Shown here: positions 16,607 to 25,379 of the stretch, one piece after another
Position numbering within the stretch: the stretch's first letter is position 1
How the letters are laid out: every line of letters starts with the position of its first letter
Assembly (NCBI RefSeq): GCF_026410505.1
Contig: NZ_JAPMIU010000015.1
Location: 1-64,000, forward strand
Source of the DNA: Frateuria hangzhouensis
GTDB lineage: Bacteria > Pseudomonadota > Gammaproteobacteria > Xanthomonadales > Rhodanobacteraceae
DNA length: 64,000 nt
Direction: 5' to 3'
Notes under the pieces: model-generated
What the model saw: only the letters and a program-made list of their open reading frames with translations
Database searches by the model: none
Told to the model about the DNA's origin: nothing
Translations under genes and position numbers: made by a program

Positions 16607-18628
16607 ATGCTCCTCCTTCCCCACCGCCTGCTGCTTTGCCTGGGCCTGCTCATCGTCGCCGCGTGGGCGGCTCCCGCGCGGGCGGACGTCGAGCTGACCG
16701 CCAAGGTGGTGGCGGTGCCCGGAGTGCGGCTGCAGCAGGTGAGCCTGCATGTGGGCGAGGACGGCCAGGGCGGGCTGGCGCTCGAGCTGCACGCGGCTCG
16801 CGCGGATATTCCGGCCATGGGCTGGCGCCGGGTCGGACTGGACCTGCAGGGGGCGCTCTCGCGCGACCTGCAGATGCGCTGGCTGCTCGATGGCAGCGTC
16901 GCGCTGCGCGGCGCGCCCGGCGGCGCGCTCAGCCACTCGGACGTGCGCCTGGTCATCGACGCCGGCGCCAACACCCTGCAGGCCGACATCATGCAGGCCA
17001 GCGCGGTGGCCAGTGCCTGGGTTCCGCTGGATCAGACCAGCCACGCCCAGATCACCCTGAAGAACCTGCCGGCCAACTGGCTGGCCGGCCTGCTCGGCAC
17101 GGTATGGTCGGGCCGGCCCACGGGCGGCCGGCTGGACGCCGAACTGGCGTTGGACGTGCACGACAACGGCATCCAGTCCTCCGGCGAGTTCGTGCTGGAC
17201 GGCGTCGGTTTCGATACCCCTAGCGGCACGCTGGCCGGACAGGGCGTGAACGGTAGCGGGCGGCTGGGCATCGACACGCAGGGCGGACCGGCGCGGGTGA
17301 GCCTGGATGCCAATCTCCGCGGTGGCGAACTCTTGCTCGGCCCGGTCTACGCCAAGCTGCCCGCGCACCCCGTCCACCTCAATGTCTCGGCGACCGGCAA
17401 GGCCGGTGCGCTGGCGATCAACCGGCTGCGGGTGAACGACACCGACGCGCTGCAGCTGGACGGCTCTCTTGCCTTCGATGCCAAGGGCAACCTGGACAAG
17501 CTGCGTTTGGAACGCTTCCAGGCGCGTTTCCCCGCCGCCTACGACCGCTACGGCGCCGCCTGGCTGGCCACGATGGGCCTGCACGACGTGCGGATGAACG
17601 GTGCCGTGAGCGGCAACATCGACCTGCGGGGCGATGGTCCGCGCGGTTTCGCCTTCACCGCCGACCACCTGGATCTGGCCACCGCCGACGGCCGACTGGC
17701 GATCGACGACCTGAACGGCGGGCTGGACTGGTCCGCGCAGGCCGACCGCCCGACCACCACGCTCGGCTGGCGCGGGCTGCGGCTGTACCGCCTGCCGTTC
17801 GGCCCGGCGCAGGCGCGCTGGCGCAGCCGGGACGGTGCCCTGGGGCTGATCCAGCCGCTGGCGATGGCGCTGCTCGGCGGCACGGTGCGCGTGGCCCAGC
17901 TCGACTGGCGCCCGGCCGCCGCCCAGGGCAAGCGGCTGGAGACCTCGCTGGCGGTGACCGGCGTGGACATGGCTGCCTTCAGCAAGGCGATGGGCTGGCC
18001 GCAGTTTCCGGGCACACTGGGCGGCGCGATTCCCTCGCTGCGCTGGGTCGACGACACGCTGGAGCTGGCCGGCGGACTGTCGCTCAATGTGTTCAATGGC
18101 TTCGTCGACATCACCCAGCTTGCGCTGGCGCAGCCGTTCGGGCCCAGCCCGGTGCTGGCGGCCGACATCAACCTGCGCCAACTGGATCTGGGATCCATCA
18201 CCAGCGTGTTCGACTTCGGCAGCATCACCGGCCCGCTGCATGGCAGCATCGACAACCTGCGCCTGGTCGATTGGCAGCCGGTGGCCTTCGAGGCGCGGTT
18301 GCTCGCCGACGAAGGCGGCCGGATCAGCCAGCGCGCGGTCAACAACCTCACCACGGTGGGCGGCGGCGGCATCGCGGCGGGCCTGCAGGGCGCGGTGCTG
18401 AAACTGTTCAAGACATTCGGCTACGAGCGCATCGGCCTCAACTGCACGCTGGTCGGTACGGTCTGCCACATGAGCGGGCTGGACAGTACTGGTGACGGTT
18501 ACACTATCGTCGACGGCAGCGGCTTGCCGCATCTGGAGGTCATCGGCCACCAGCACCAGGTCGACTGGCCGACCCTGGTGGGCCGGCTCAAGGCGGCCAC
18601 CGAAGGCGACGGCCCGCAGATCCGCTGA
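16607..18628 (+). CDS. ydbH: AsmA-like intermembrane phospholipid transport protein, YdbH family
   Basis: A 673-residue protein with an N-terminal hydrophobic segment (about 3-25) acting as signal or anchor, followed by a long beta-strand-rich body with repeated amphipathic strands. The C-terminus fits the YdbH family (once labelled dicarboxylate transport): DLGSITSVFDFGSITGPLHG, RAVNNLTTVGGGG, GDGYTIVDGSGLPHLEVIGH and a final VDWPTLVGRL. In E. coli YdbH works redundantly with YhdP and TamB in moving phospholipids to the outer membrane, with YnbE and YdbL as partners. Here a DUF1318 lipoprotein follows 30 bases later, reproducing part of that operon. Confidence 0.85.
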   Translation: MLLLPHRLLLCLGLLIVAAWAAPARADVELTAKVVAVPGVRLQQVSLHVGEDGQGGLALELHAARADIPAMGWRRVGLDLQGALSRDLQMRWLLDGSVALRGAPGGALSHSDVRLVIDAGANTLQADIMQASAVASAWVPLDQTSHAQITLKNLPANWLAGLLGTVWSGRPTGGRLDAELALDVHDNGIQSSGEFVLDGVGFDTPSGTLAGQGVNGSGRLGIDTQGGPARVSLDANLRGGELLLGPVYAKLPAHPVHLNVSATGKAGALAINRLRVNDTDALQLDGSLAFDAKGNLDKLRLERFQARFPAAYDRYGAAWLATMGLHDVRMNGAVSGNIDLRGDGPRGFAFTADHLDLATADGRLAIDDLNGGLDWSAQADRPTTTLGWRGLRLYRLPFGPAQARWRSRDGALGLIQPLAMALLGGTVRVAQLDWRPAAAQGKRLETSLAVTGVDMAAFSKAMGWPQFPGTLGGAIPSLRWVDDTLELAGGLSLNVFNGFVDITQLALAQPFGPSPVLAADINLRQLDLGSITSVFDFGSITGPLHGSIDNLRLVDWQPVAFEARLLADEGGRISQRAVNNLTTVGGGGIAAGLQGAVLKLFKTFGYERIGLNCTLVGTVCHMSGLDSTGDGYTIVDGSGLPHLEVIGHQHQVDWPTLVGRLKAATEGDGPQIR

Positions 18629-18658
18629 ATGCCACCCACATCCCCTCAGGAGCTCTAC

Positions 18659-19264
18659 ATGCGCAAGCTCGTCTACGCCCTGCTGACCACCGCGATGGTC
18701 GCCCTGGTCGGTTGCGTCACGATCAACGTGTATTTCCCCGAGGCCGCGGCGCAGAAAGCCGCGGACCGATTCATCGGCACGGTGATCGACCAGGGCGCCG
18801 CGCCGGCCCCCGACAGCCAGCCCGCGCCCGCGCCGCAGGCGCAGGATCCGATCCGGCCCTCGGCCATGCTGCTCGACCTGCTGGTGCCGGCGGCCTATGC
18901 GGCCGATACGCCCGACATCCGCGTGCAGACGCCAGCCACCGAGGCGATCCGCGGCCGCATGCAGGCGCGCTTCAAGAACACCCTCAAATCTTTGCTCGAC
19001 TCGGGTGGGGTCGGCTTCACCCACGACGGCCTGGTGGCCGTGCATGACGCGGGCAAGATCCCGCTCAGCCAGCGCGCGCAGGCCACCGCCGCGGTGGCCG
19101 ACGAGAACGGCGACCGCAACGCGCTCTACCGCGAGATCGCCCGCGCCAACGGCCATCCGGAATGGGAGTCGCGGATCCGTGCCACCTTCGCCAAGGGCTG
19201 GATCGAACGCGCGCATGCCGGCTGGTATTATCAGGACGCGTCGGGCGCCTGGAAGCGCAAGTAG
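18659..19264 (+). CDS. DUF1318 (YdbL-like) lipoprotein, possible YnbE-like N-terminus
   Basis: A 201-residue exported protein. The signal peptide MRKLVYALLTTAMVALVGC ends in a clear lipobox (LVGC), and the residues after the Cys, VTINVYFPEAAAQKAADRF, form a short beta-strand. A Pro/Ala/Gln-rich linker (about 45-65) leads to a DUF1318 domain (about 95-200) with TEAIRGRMQARF, VGFTHDGLVAVHD and ENGDRNALYREIARANG, as in YdbL. The ATG at 18659 is preferred over one at 18629: it has AGGAG at a good distance and gives a proper signal peptide. It follows ydbH, as in the E. coli ydbH-ynbE-ydbL operon, but no separate ynbE is present. Confidence 0.87.
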   Translation: MRKLVYALLTTAMVALVGCVTINVYFPEAAAQKAADRFIGTVIDQGAAPAPDSQPAPAPQAQDPIRPSAMLLDLLVPAAYAADTPDIRVQTPATEAIRGRMQARFKNTLKSLLDSGGVGFTHDGLVAVHDAGKIPLSQRAQATAAVADENGDRNALYREIARANGHPEWESRIRATFAKGWIERAHAGWYYQDASGAWKRK

Positions 19265-19292
19265 CCGCGCCCGTCCTTTTCAAGTCTTACCC

Positions 19293-19327
19293 CTGCGCCC
19301 GGGTCCCGATCCGGGCGCAGCTGTTTT
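19293..19327 (+). terminator. Rho-independent terminator after the ydbH/DUF1318 pair
   Basis: CTGCGCCCGG (19293-19302) pairs perfectly with CCGGGCGCAG (19311-19320) around an 8-base loop, followed by CTGTTTT. It ends 10 bases before the rlmD start codon and separates the two transcription units. Confidence 0.75.
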
Positions 19328-19337
19328 GCGAGTACCC

Positions 19338-20648
19338 ATGACAGAGTTCGAAGCAACTATCACCGACCTGGCCCACGACGGCCGCGGCGTCGCCCGCATC
19401 GACGGCAAGACCGTGTTCGTCAGCGGGGCGCTGCTGGGCGAGCAGGTGCGCCTGGGTATCCGCAAGCGCCATCGCAACTTCGACGAAGCCGAAACGCTCG
19501 AGGTGCTGGAGCGCTCGCCGCACCGCGTCGAGCCGCGCTGTGCCCATTTCGCACAATGCGGCGGCTGCTCGCTGCAGCACCTGGATGCCCCGGCGCAGAT
19601 CGAAGCCAAGCAGCGCGTGCTGTCGGACAACTTCGCGCGCATCGGCAAGGTCGAGCCGCAAAGCTGGCTGGCGCCGCTGACCGACGCGCCCTGGGGCTAC
19701 CGTCGCAAGGGGCGTTTGTCGGTGCGCGCGGTGGCGAAGAAGGGACGCGTGCTGGTCGGCTTCCGCGAGGAATCCAATCCCCGTTTCGTGGCCGACATCG
19801 CCCATTGCGACGTGGTGCATCCGTCGCTGGGCGGCAAGATCGGCCAATTGGCGGAATTGATCGGCGCCATGGATGCGTCCAACGACATCCCGCAGATCGA
19901 ATTCGCCGCGGGCGACGACGTGATCGCCCTGGTGTTCCGCCACTTGAAGCCCCTGAGCGAGCGCGACAGCCAGGCGCTGGCCGCCTTCGGCCAGGCGCAC
20001 GGTTTCGCGATCTACCTGCAGCCGGGCGGCGTCAGCAGCGTGCATCCGCTGTGGCCGGAACAGCCGCGGCTGACCTTCCGCTTGCCGGCGGGCGAGGGCA
20101 TGGACGAGGTGGAGCTGGAGTTCCAGCCGCTGGACTTCGTGCAGGTCAATGCCGGCATGAACCGGCGCATGCTGGCGCACGCCATGGAGTTGCTCGACCC
20201 GCAGCCGGGCGACCGCGTGCTCGACCTGTTCTGCGGCCTCGGCAACTTCACCCTGCCGATCGCGCGGCGCGTGGCCGAGATTGCCGGCGTCGAGGGCGAG
20301 CACGGTCTGGTCGGGCGCGCGGCCGCCAACGCCGGGCGCAACGGCATCGCCAACGCGCAGTTCCACGTCGCCAATCTGTTCGAGGACCAGCGCGGCAGCG
20401 CCTGGGCGCGCGCCGCGTGGGACAAGATCCTGCTCGACCCGCCGCGCGCCGGCGCCGAGCAGGTGTTGGAGTATCTGCCGCGCAAGGGTACCGACCGCAT
20501 CGTCTACGTGTCCTGCCATCCGGCGTCGCTGGCGCGCGACGCCGGCCTGCTGGTGCATCGTCACGGCTTCAGGCTCGCCGCGGCAGGGGTGATGGACATG
20601 TTCCCGCATACCGCGCACGTGGAGTCCATCGCGCTGTTCGAGCGCTGA
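19338..20648 (+). CDS. rlmD: 23S rRNA (uracil(1939)-C(5))-methyltransferase RlmD
   Basis: A 436-residue SAM-dependent methyltransferase for 23S rRNA U1939. The N-terminal TRAM domain (about 1-60) reads ATITDLAHDGRGVARIDGKTV. The iron-sulphur cysteines are visible as RCAHFAQCGGCSLQHL plus DIAHCDVV. The Rossmann part has VLDLFCGLGNFTLPIA and DKILLDPPRAGAEQV, the catalytic Cys is in VYVSCHPASLARD, and the base Glu is in MFPHTAHVESIALFER. The ATG at 19338 gives MTEFEATITDL. RlmD rather than RlmC is favoured by length and the TRAM domain. Confidence 0.95.
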   Translation: MTEFEATITDLAHDGRGVARIDGKTVFVSGALLGEQVRLGIRKRHRNFDEAETLEVLERSPHRVEPRCAHFAQCGGCSLQHLDAPAQIEAKQRVLSDNFARIGKVEPQSWLAPLTDAPWGYRRKGRLSVRAVAKKGRVLVGFREESNPRFVADIAHCDVVHPSLGGKIGQLAELIGAMDASNDIPQIEFAAGDDVIALVFRHLKPLSERDSQALAAFGQAHGFAIYLQPGGVSSVHPLWPEQPRLTFRLPAGEGMDEVELEFQPLDFVQVNAGMNRRMLAHAMELLDPQPGDRVLDLFCGLGNFTLPIARRVAEIAGVEGEHGLVGRAAANAGRNGIANAQFHVANLFEDQRGSAWARAAWDKILLDPPRAGAEQVLEYLPRKGTDRIVYVSCHPASLARDAGLLVHRHGFRLAAAGVMDMFPHTAHVESIALFER

Positions 20649-20654
20649 CGTTCC

Positions 20655-20728
20655 TTGTAGGAGCCCGCTTGTGGGCGATGCTCTTGTTACTGCGCCGAAA
20701 TGCATCGCCCACAAGTGGGCTCCTACAA
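20655..20728. repeat. Repeat family B full pair (REP-like)
   Basis: TTGTAGGAGCCCGCTTGTGG at 20655-20674 continues into GCGATGC and is mirrored by GCATCGCCCACAAGTGGGCT followed by CCTACAA, ending at 20728. Together they form an inverted pair about 74 bases long. It lies between rlmD and the CYTH gene. The same pair recurs at 29009-29082 and, with a longer centre, at 31971-32084. Confidence 0.85.
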
Positions 20729-20799
20729 GGGCGGCGCGCGTCGACGTAACCTCGCACCGGCCGCGTTATCCTTCGCGTTCCCTTCTACCGATCCCCGTC

Positions 20800-21345
20800 A
20801 TGCCCGTCGAAATCGAACGCAAGTTCCTGGTCGCAAGCGACGCGTGGCGCAACACCATCGCCCGCAGCGAACGCATCGCGCAGGGCTACCTGGTCGGCGC
20901 AAAGGCGCTGCACGAAGGCCATGCGCGCGCCTCGGTGCGCGTGCGTCGCGCGGGCGAGCGGGCGTGGCTCAACGTCAAGAGCGCCACGCTCGGCATCGAG
21001 CGGGCCGAATTCGAGTACCCCATGCCCCTGGCCGACGCCGAGGCCATGCTCGGTTCCCTTTGCGATGGTGTGCTGGAAAAGATCCGTCATCACGTCGAGG
21101 TCGACGGCACCCTGTTCGAGGTCGACGAGTTCCTCGGCGACAACGCCGGACTGGTGGTGGCGGAAGTCGAATTGCCCGCGGCCGACGCGCCGTTTCCGCG
21201 ACCGGCCTGGTTGGGCCGCGAGGTCAGCGCGCTGGGCCGCTACTACAACGTCAACCTGATCGCGCATCCGTTCGGCCGCTGGTCGGAGGCCGAACGCACC
21301 GCCGCCGATGGAGCGGGACCCGCAGGAGCTCAGGCATGCTGCTGA
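20800..21345 (+). CDS. CYTH domain protein (triphosphate tunnel metalloenzyme)
   Basis: A 181-residue protein opening MPVEIERKFLV, the ExExK motif that defines CYTH enzymes. Further family marks are RIAQGYL, the basic pair ASVRVRRAGERAWLNVKSAT, EFEYPM, and the acidic strand FEVDEFLGDNAGLVVAEVEL. These residues line a beta-barrel tunnel that binds metal and hydrolyses triphosphate substrates, most often inorganic triphosphate in bacteria of this size class. Class IV adenylate cyclase activity is possible but less likely. The last 10 bases overlap nagZ, suggesting co-translation. A family B repeat separates it from rlmD. Confidence 0.9.
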   Translation: MPVEIERKFLVASDAWRNTIARSERIAQGYLVGAKALHEGHARASVRVRRAGERAWLNVKSATLGIERAEFEYPMPLADAEAMLGSLCDGVLEKIRHHVEVDGTLFEVDEFLGDNAGLVVAEVELPAADAPFPRPAWLGREVSALGRYYNVNLIAHPFGRWSEAERTAADGAGPAGAQACC

Positions 21346-22352
21346 TCGGCCTTGCCGGGTTGGAGCTGGAACCTCGCGAGCGCGACTGGCTGGTGGCGCC
21401 CGGCGTGGCAGGTGTGATCCTGTTCGCGCGCAACTACGCCCATCGCGACCAATTGATGGGTCTGGTCGAATCGGTCCGCGAGGCGGGCGGCGAACACCTG
21501 CTGGTGGCGGTCGATCAGGAGGGCGGCCCGGTGCAGCGCTTCCGCGAGGGGTTCACCCGCTTGCCGGCGCTGGCGGCGATCGGCGCGGCCTACGCGCGCG
21601 ACCCGGAAAACGCCGTGCGCCTGGCCGAGGAACACGCCTGGGTGATGGCCAGCGAGCTGCGCGCCTGCGGCGTGGACTTCAGCTTTGCGCCGGTGGTGGA
21701 CCTGGCCCGCGGCAGCACCGCGATCGGCCCGCGCGCCTTCCACCAAGACCCCGCCATCGCGGGCGAACTGGCCCAGGCCTACGTGCGCGGCATGCACCTT
21801 GGCGGCATGGCAGCGGTACTGAAGCATTTCCCCGGCCACGGCTCGGTGGCCGCCGACACGCACAAGACGCAGGCGATCGACCCGCGCCCGCTGGATGCGA
21901 TCCACCAGGCCGACCTGCGCCCGTTCGCCGAGGCGATCGAGGCGCACGCCGAGGCGGTGATGATGGCGCACGTGATCTACCCGGCAATCGACGACAAGCC
22001 GGCAGGCTTCTCGCGCGTGTGGATCGACGACATCCTGCGCGGCGACCTGGGCTTCGGTGGCATCGTCATCAGCGACGACATCAGCATGGCCGCGGCCGGT
22101 GCCGCCGGTGGCGTGGGCGCGCGCGTGCAGGCGCATCTGGCCGCCGGTTGCGACCTGGTGCTGGCCTGCTTCCCCGATGTGGTGGATGAGGCGATCGCCG
22201 CGCTGCCGCCGCCGCCCGCCGGCGCCATGGAAGCTCTGGCGCCCCTCCGGGGAGCCATCGGCGCCACCTGGGAAGGCCTGCTGGACAACCCCCAACGCGA
22301 CCGCTTCATCGCGCGCATCACCGCGCTGGACGACACCGAAGGAACCGCATGA
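21336..22352 (+). CDS. nagZ: Beta-N-acetylhexosaminidase (NagZ)
   Basis: A 338-residue cytoplasmic glycoside hydrolase of family 3 that removes GlcNAc from muropeptides during cell-wall recycling. The family signature AAVLKHFPGHGSVAADTHK supplies the acid/base His region, and the nucleophile Asp lies in IVISDDISMAAA. Substrate residues include VAVDQEGGPVQRF and FAPVVDL. The ATG at 21336 follows GGAG, and the start overlaps the CYTH gene by 10 bases. The stop overlaps hpt by four bases, making a CYTH-nagZ-hpt-MTIP operon likely. Confidence 0.95.
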   Translation: MLLIGLAGLELEPRERDWLVAPGVAGVILFARNYAHRDQLMGLVESVREAGGEHLLVAVDQEGGPVQRFREGFTRLPALAAIGAAYARDPENAVRLAEEHAWVMASELRACGVDFSFAPVVDLARGSTAIGPRAFHQDPAIAGELAQAYVRGMHLGGMAAVLKHFPGHGSVAADTHKTQAIDPRPLDAIHQADLRPFAEAIEAHAEAVMMAHVIYPAIDDKPAGFSRVWIDDILRGDLGFGGIVISDDISMAAAGAAGGVGARVQAHLAAGCDLVLACFPDVVDEAIAALPPPPAGAMEALAPLRGAIGATWEGLLDNPQRDRFIARITALDDTEGTA

Positions 22353-22903
22353 GTACTCCGCTTTCCCCGCTGGCGCAGGCGCTGGCCAACGCCGACGTGC
22401 TGTTCGAGCGCGCCGAAATCGAATCCGTGATCGCCGACATGGGAAGGCGCATCGACGCCGCGCTCGATGGCGAGCGCGCGGTGTTCCTGACCGTGATGAA
22501 CGGCGCACTGATGTTCGCCGGCCAGCTTTCGCTGTCGATCCGCACCGACCTGGAATTCGACTACGTGCACGCCACCCGCTACCGCGGCGGCACCGCCGGC
22601 AGCGATCTGTGCTGGCTGCGCGAGCCGCAGGCGGCGATGGGCGGGCGCACGGTGCTGCTGGTCGACGACATCCTGGACGAAGGCCATACGCTCAAGGCCG
22701 TGCGCGATGACTGCCTCGCTCGTGGCGCCAGACGCGTGCTGATCGCCAGCATGTGCCGCAAGCTGCACGACCGTTGCGTGGAAGGCATCGCGCCGGATTT
22801 CAACGGCCTGGAATTGCCCGATCGCTACGTCTTCGGCTACGGCATGGATTATTACGAGCAGGGCCGTAACCTGCCGGCGATCTATGCGTTGGCATCCGAA
22901 TGA
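22349..22903 (+). CDS. hpt: Hypoxanthine phosphoribosyltransferase (hypoxanthine-guanine type)
   Basis: A 184-residue purine salvage enzyme converting hypoxanthine (and probably guanine) plus PRPP to the nucleotide. The PRPP-binding signature VLLVDDILDEGHTLKAV is intact, with VFLTVMNGALMFAG near the N-terminus and PDRYVFGYGMDYYEQGRNLPAIYAL at the C-terminus, typical of HPRTs. The start overlaps the nagZ stop (ATGA). The next gene releases hypoxanthine from methylthioinosine, so the pair forms a coherent salvage route. Confidence 0.92.
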   Translation: MSTPLSPLAQALANADVLFERAEIESVIADMGRRIDAALDGERAVFLTVMNGALMFAGQLSLSIRTDLEFDYVHATRYRGGTAGSDLCWLREPQAAMGGRTVLLVDDILDEGHTLKAVRDDCLARGARRVLIASMCRKLHDRCVEGIAPDFNGLELPDRYVFGYGMDYYEQGRNLPAIYALASE

Positions 22904-22916
22904 GCCGGGAACACAA

Positions 22917-23666
22917 ATGAGCGAGCCGAACATCGACCTGGCCGTGATCGGCGGCAGCGGCCTGTACCAGTTCCCGGGCCTGGAAAACACCAGCCGGCGT
23001 GCGCTGGAAACGCCTTATGGCCCGGCCTCCGGCGAGGTGGTTCTGGGCGATTTCGCCGGAAAGCGCCTGGCCTTCCTGGCACGCCATGGCGAGAGCCACA
23101 CGCTGGCACCGCACCGGGTCAACTACCGCGCCAACCTGTGGGCGCTGCACGCGCTGGGCGCGCGGCAGGTGATCGGTGTCAACGCGGTCGGCGGCATCCG
23201 CGCCGATATGGGGCCGCGCGCGCTGGTGGTGCCCGATCAACTGATCGACTACACCCACGGCCGCGTCACCAGCTTCTGCGATACCGAGGGCGCCGAGGTA
23301 AGGCACATCGACTTCAGCGAACCCTATACCGCGTCGCTGCGCCAGGCGATGCTGCAGGCGGCGGGCAGGGCGGGCATCGCCGTGATCGACGGTGGCTGCT
23401 ACGGCGCCACGCAGGGCCCGCGGCTGGAAACCCGCGCCGAAATCGCGCGCATGAAACGCGATGGCTGCGACATGGTCGGCATGACCGGCATGCCCGAGGC
23501 CGCGCTGGCGCGGGAGCTGGAGCTCGACTACGCCTGCCTGGCCCTGGTCGCCAATTTCGCGGCCGGCTGCGGCGACGAGGCGGAAATCAGCATCGAGGAA
23601 ATTTTTGCGCACCTGGCCGCGGCGACCGCGGCGGTGCCGGCGCTGCTCCTGGCAATGCTGTCCTAA
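22917..23666 (+). CDS. S-methyl-5'-thioinosine phosphorylase (MTAP/PNP family)
   Basis: A 249-residue phosphorylase of the MTAP/PNP group. Recognisable segments are LAVIGGSGLYQFPGLE, FLARHGESHTLAPHRVNYRANLW (shown in part; phosphate and ribose sites), INAVGG-like VNAVGGIRADMGP, GPRLETRAEI and DMVGMTGMPEAALARELEL. The adenine-specific Asp pair of true MTAPs is replaced by a pattern seen in the Pseudomonas MTIP, which sits beside nagZ as here. It would split methylthioinosine into hypoxanthine and methylthioribose-1-phosphate, and the neighbouring hpt recaptures the base. Methylthioadenosine phosphorylase remains the alternative. Confidence 0.85.
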   Translation: MSEPNIDLAVIGGSGLYQFPGLENTSRRALETPYGPASGEVVLGDFAGKRLAFLARHGESHTLAPHRVNYRANLWALHALGARQVIGVNAVGGIRADMGPRALVVPDQLIDYTHGRVTSFCDTEGAEVRHIDFSEPYTASLRQAMLQAAGRAGIAVIDGGCYGATQGPRLETRAEIARMKRDGCDMVGMTGMPEAALARELELDYACLALVANFAAGCGDEAEISIEEIFAHLAAATAAVPALLLAMLS

Positions 23667-23806
23667 TCAGCTATTCCGGCCGGGCTTTGCGCAAAGGACG
23701 GCCCGGGATGCGGTTTTTGCCACCGTCCGTCGCGAAAATCGGCCGCGATTACCACGCGCGCCATGATTGGCGCAGGCGTGGACGACGCAAAAATTAATCC
23801 AACATA

Positions 23807-23835
23807 TTGCGCTTTGCCCATAAACATGCTGATAC
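23807..23835 (+). promoter_or_regulatory. Candidate sigma-70 promoter of the cold-shock gene
   Basis: TTGCGC (23807-23812), a 17-base spacer and TGATAC (23830-23835) lie in a locally AT-richer stretch. A transcript from here would have a leader of roughly 80 bases before the csp ATG, in line with the long leaders of cold-shock mRNAs. Confidence 0.5.
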
Positions 23836-23924
23836 TTTCGCCCGTGCCAGGGGCGGCTGACCAAGGGGAAACGGCGGTCCAGCTCCAACCTTGGTGCATC
23901 CAGTCCTAGTCAGAGGTTCACGCA

Positions 23925-24131
23925 ATGCGTTTCGGTACGGTCAAGTGGTTCAACGACGCCAAGGGCTTTGGCTTCATCGCGCCCGAGGACGGTGGGGAGG
24001 ACGTGTTCGTCCATTTCTCGGCCATCAATTCCAAGGGCTTTCGCAGCCTTCAGGAAGGCCAGCGCGTGAAGTTCGAAGTCACCACGGGCCCCAAGGGCGC
24101 CCAGGCTTCGGGCGTGGAAGTGGCGGCCTGA
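23925..24131 (+). CDS. Cold-shock domain protein
   Basis: A 68-residue single CSD protein that binds single-stranded RNA/DNA. RNP1 (KGFGFI) and RNP2 (VFVHF) are intact within [20 protein letters not shown]. It ends with the usual [14 protein letters not shown]. It stands alone with its own promoter candidate and a strong downstream terminator. It may be cold-inducible or constitutive; the long leader hints at the former but does not prove it. Confidence 0.96.
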   Translation: MRFGTVKWFNDAKGFGFIAPEDGGEDVFVHFSAINSKGFRSLQEGQRVKFEVTTGPKGAQASGVEVAA

Positions 24132-24160
24132 TCGCTCTCCTCGCGTCTTGAAAAAAAGAA

Positions 24161-24192
24161 AAGCCCCATGTTTCGGCATGGGGCTTTTTTTT
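24161..24192. terminator. Bidirectional terminator between csp and trxB
   Basis: AAGCCCCATG, loop TTTCGG, CATGGGGCTT is a perfect 10-bp stem followed by TTTTTT on the plus strand and preceded by a run of A on the same strand (T on the other). It serves both converging genes. Confidence 0.92.
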
Positions 24193-24211
24193 ATGCCGGC
24201 GAAGGGCCGGA

Positions 24212-25303
<1,092 letters not shown>

Positions 25304-25379
25304 TCAAGGCTTTCGCTTTGCCGCTTCCCCCATCGTCGACGCGTTTGCGCCGGCTCAACCCACAGGATTGCTAACTGCC

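Noticed and set aside
15887-19216. A very long minus-strand open frame (over 1100 codons) opposite the ydbH, DUF1318 and receiver-Hpt region
   Set aside because: It is the codon-position shadow of GC-rich genes: composition is dominated by Ala/Arg/Gln/His with no family motif, and it covers several well-supported genes on the other strand and frame.
23667-23924. The cold-shock leader considered as a named thermosensor riboswitch
   Set aside because: I could not recognise a defined cold-shock box or a specific fold by eye; only a promoter candidate is supported.
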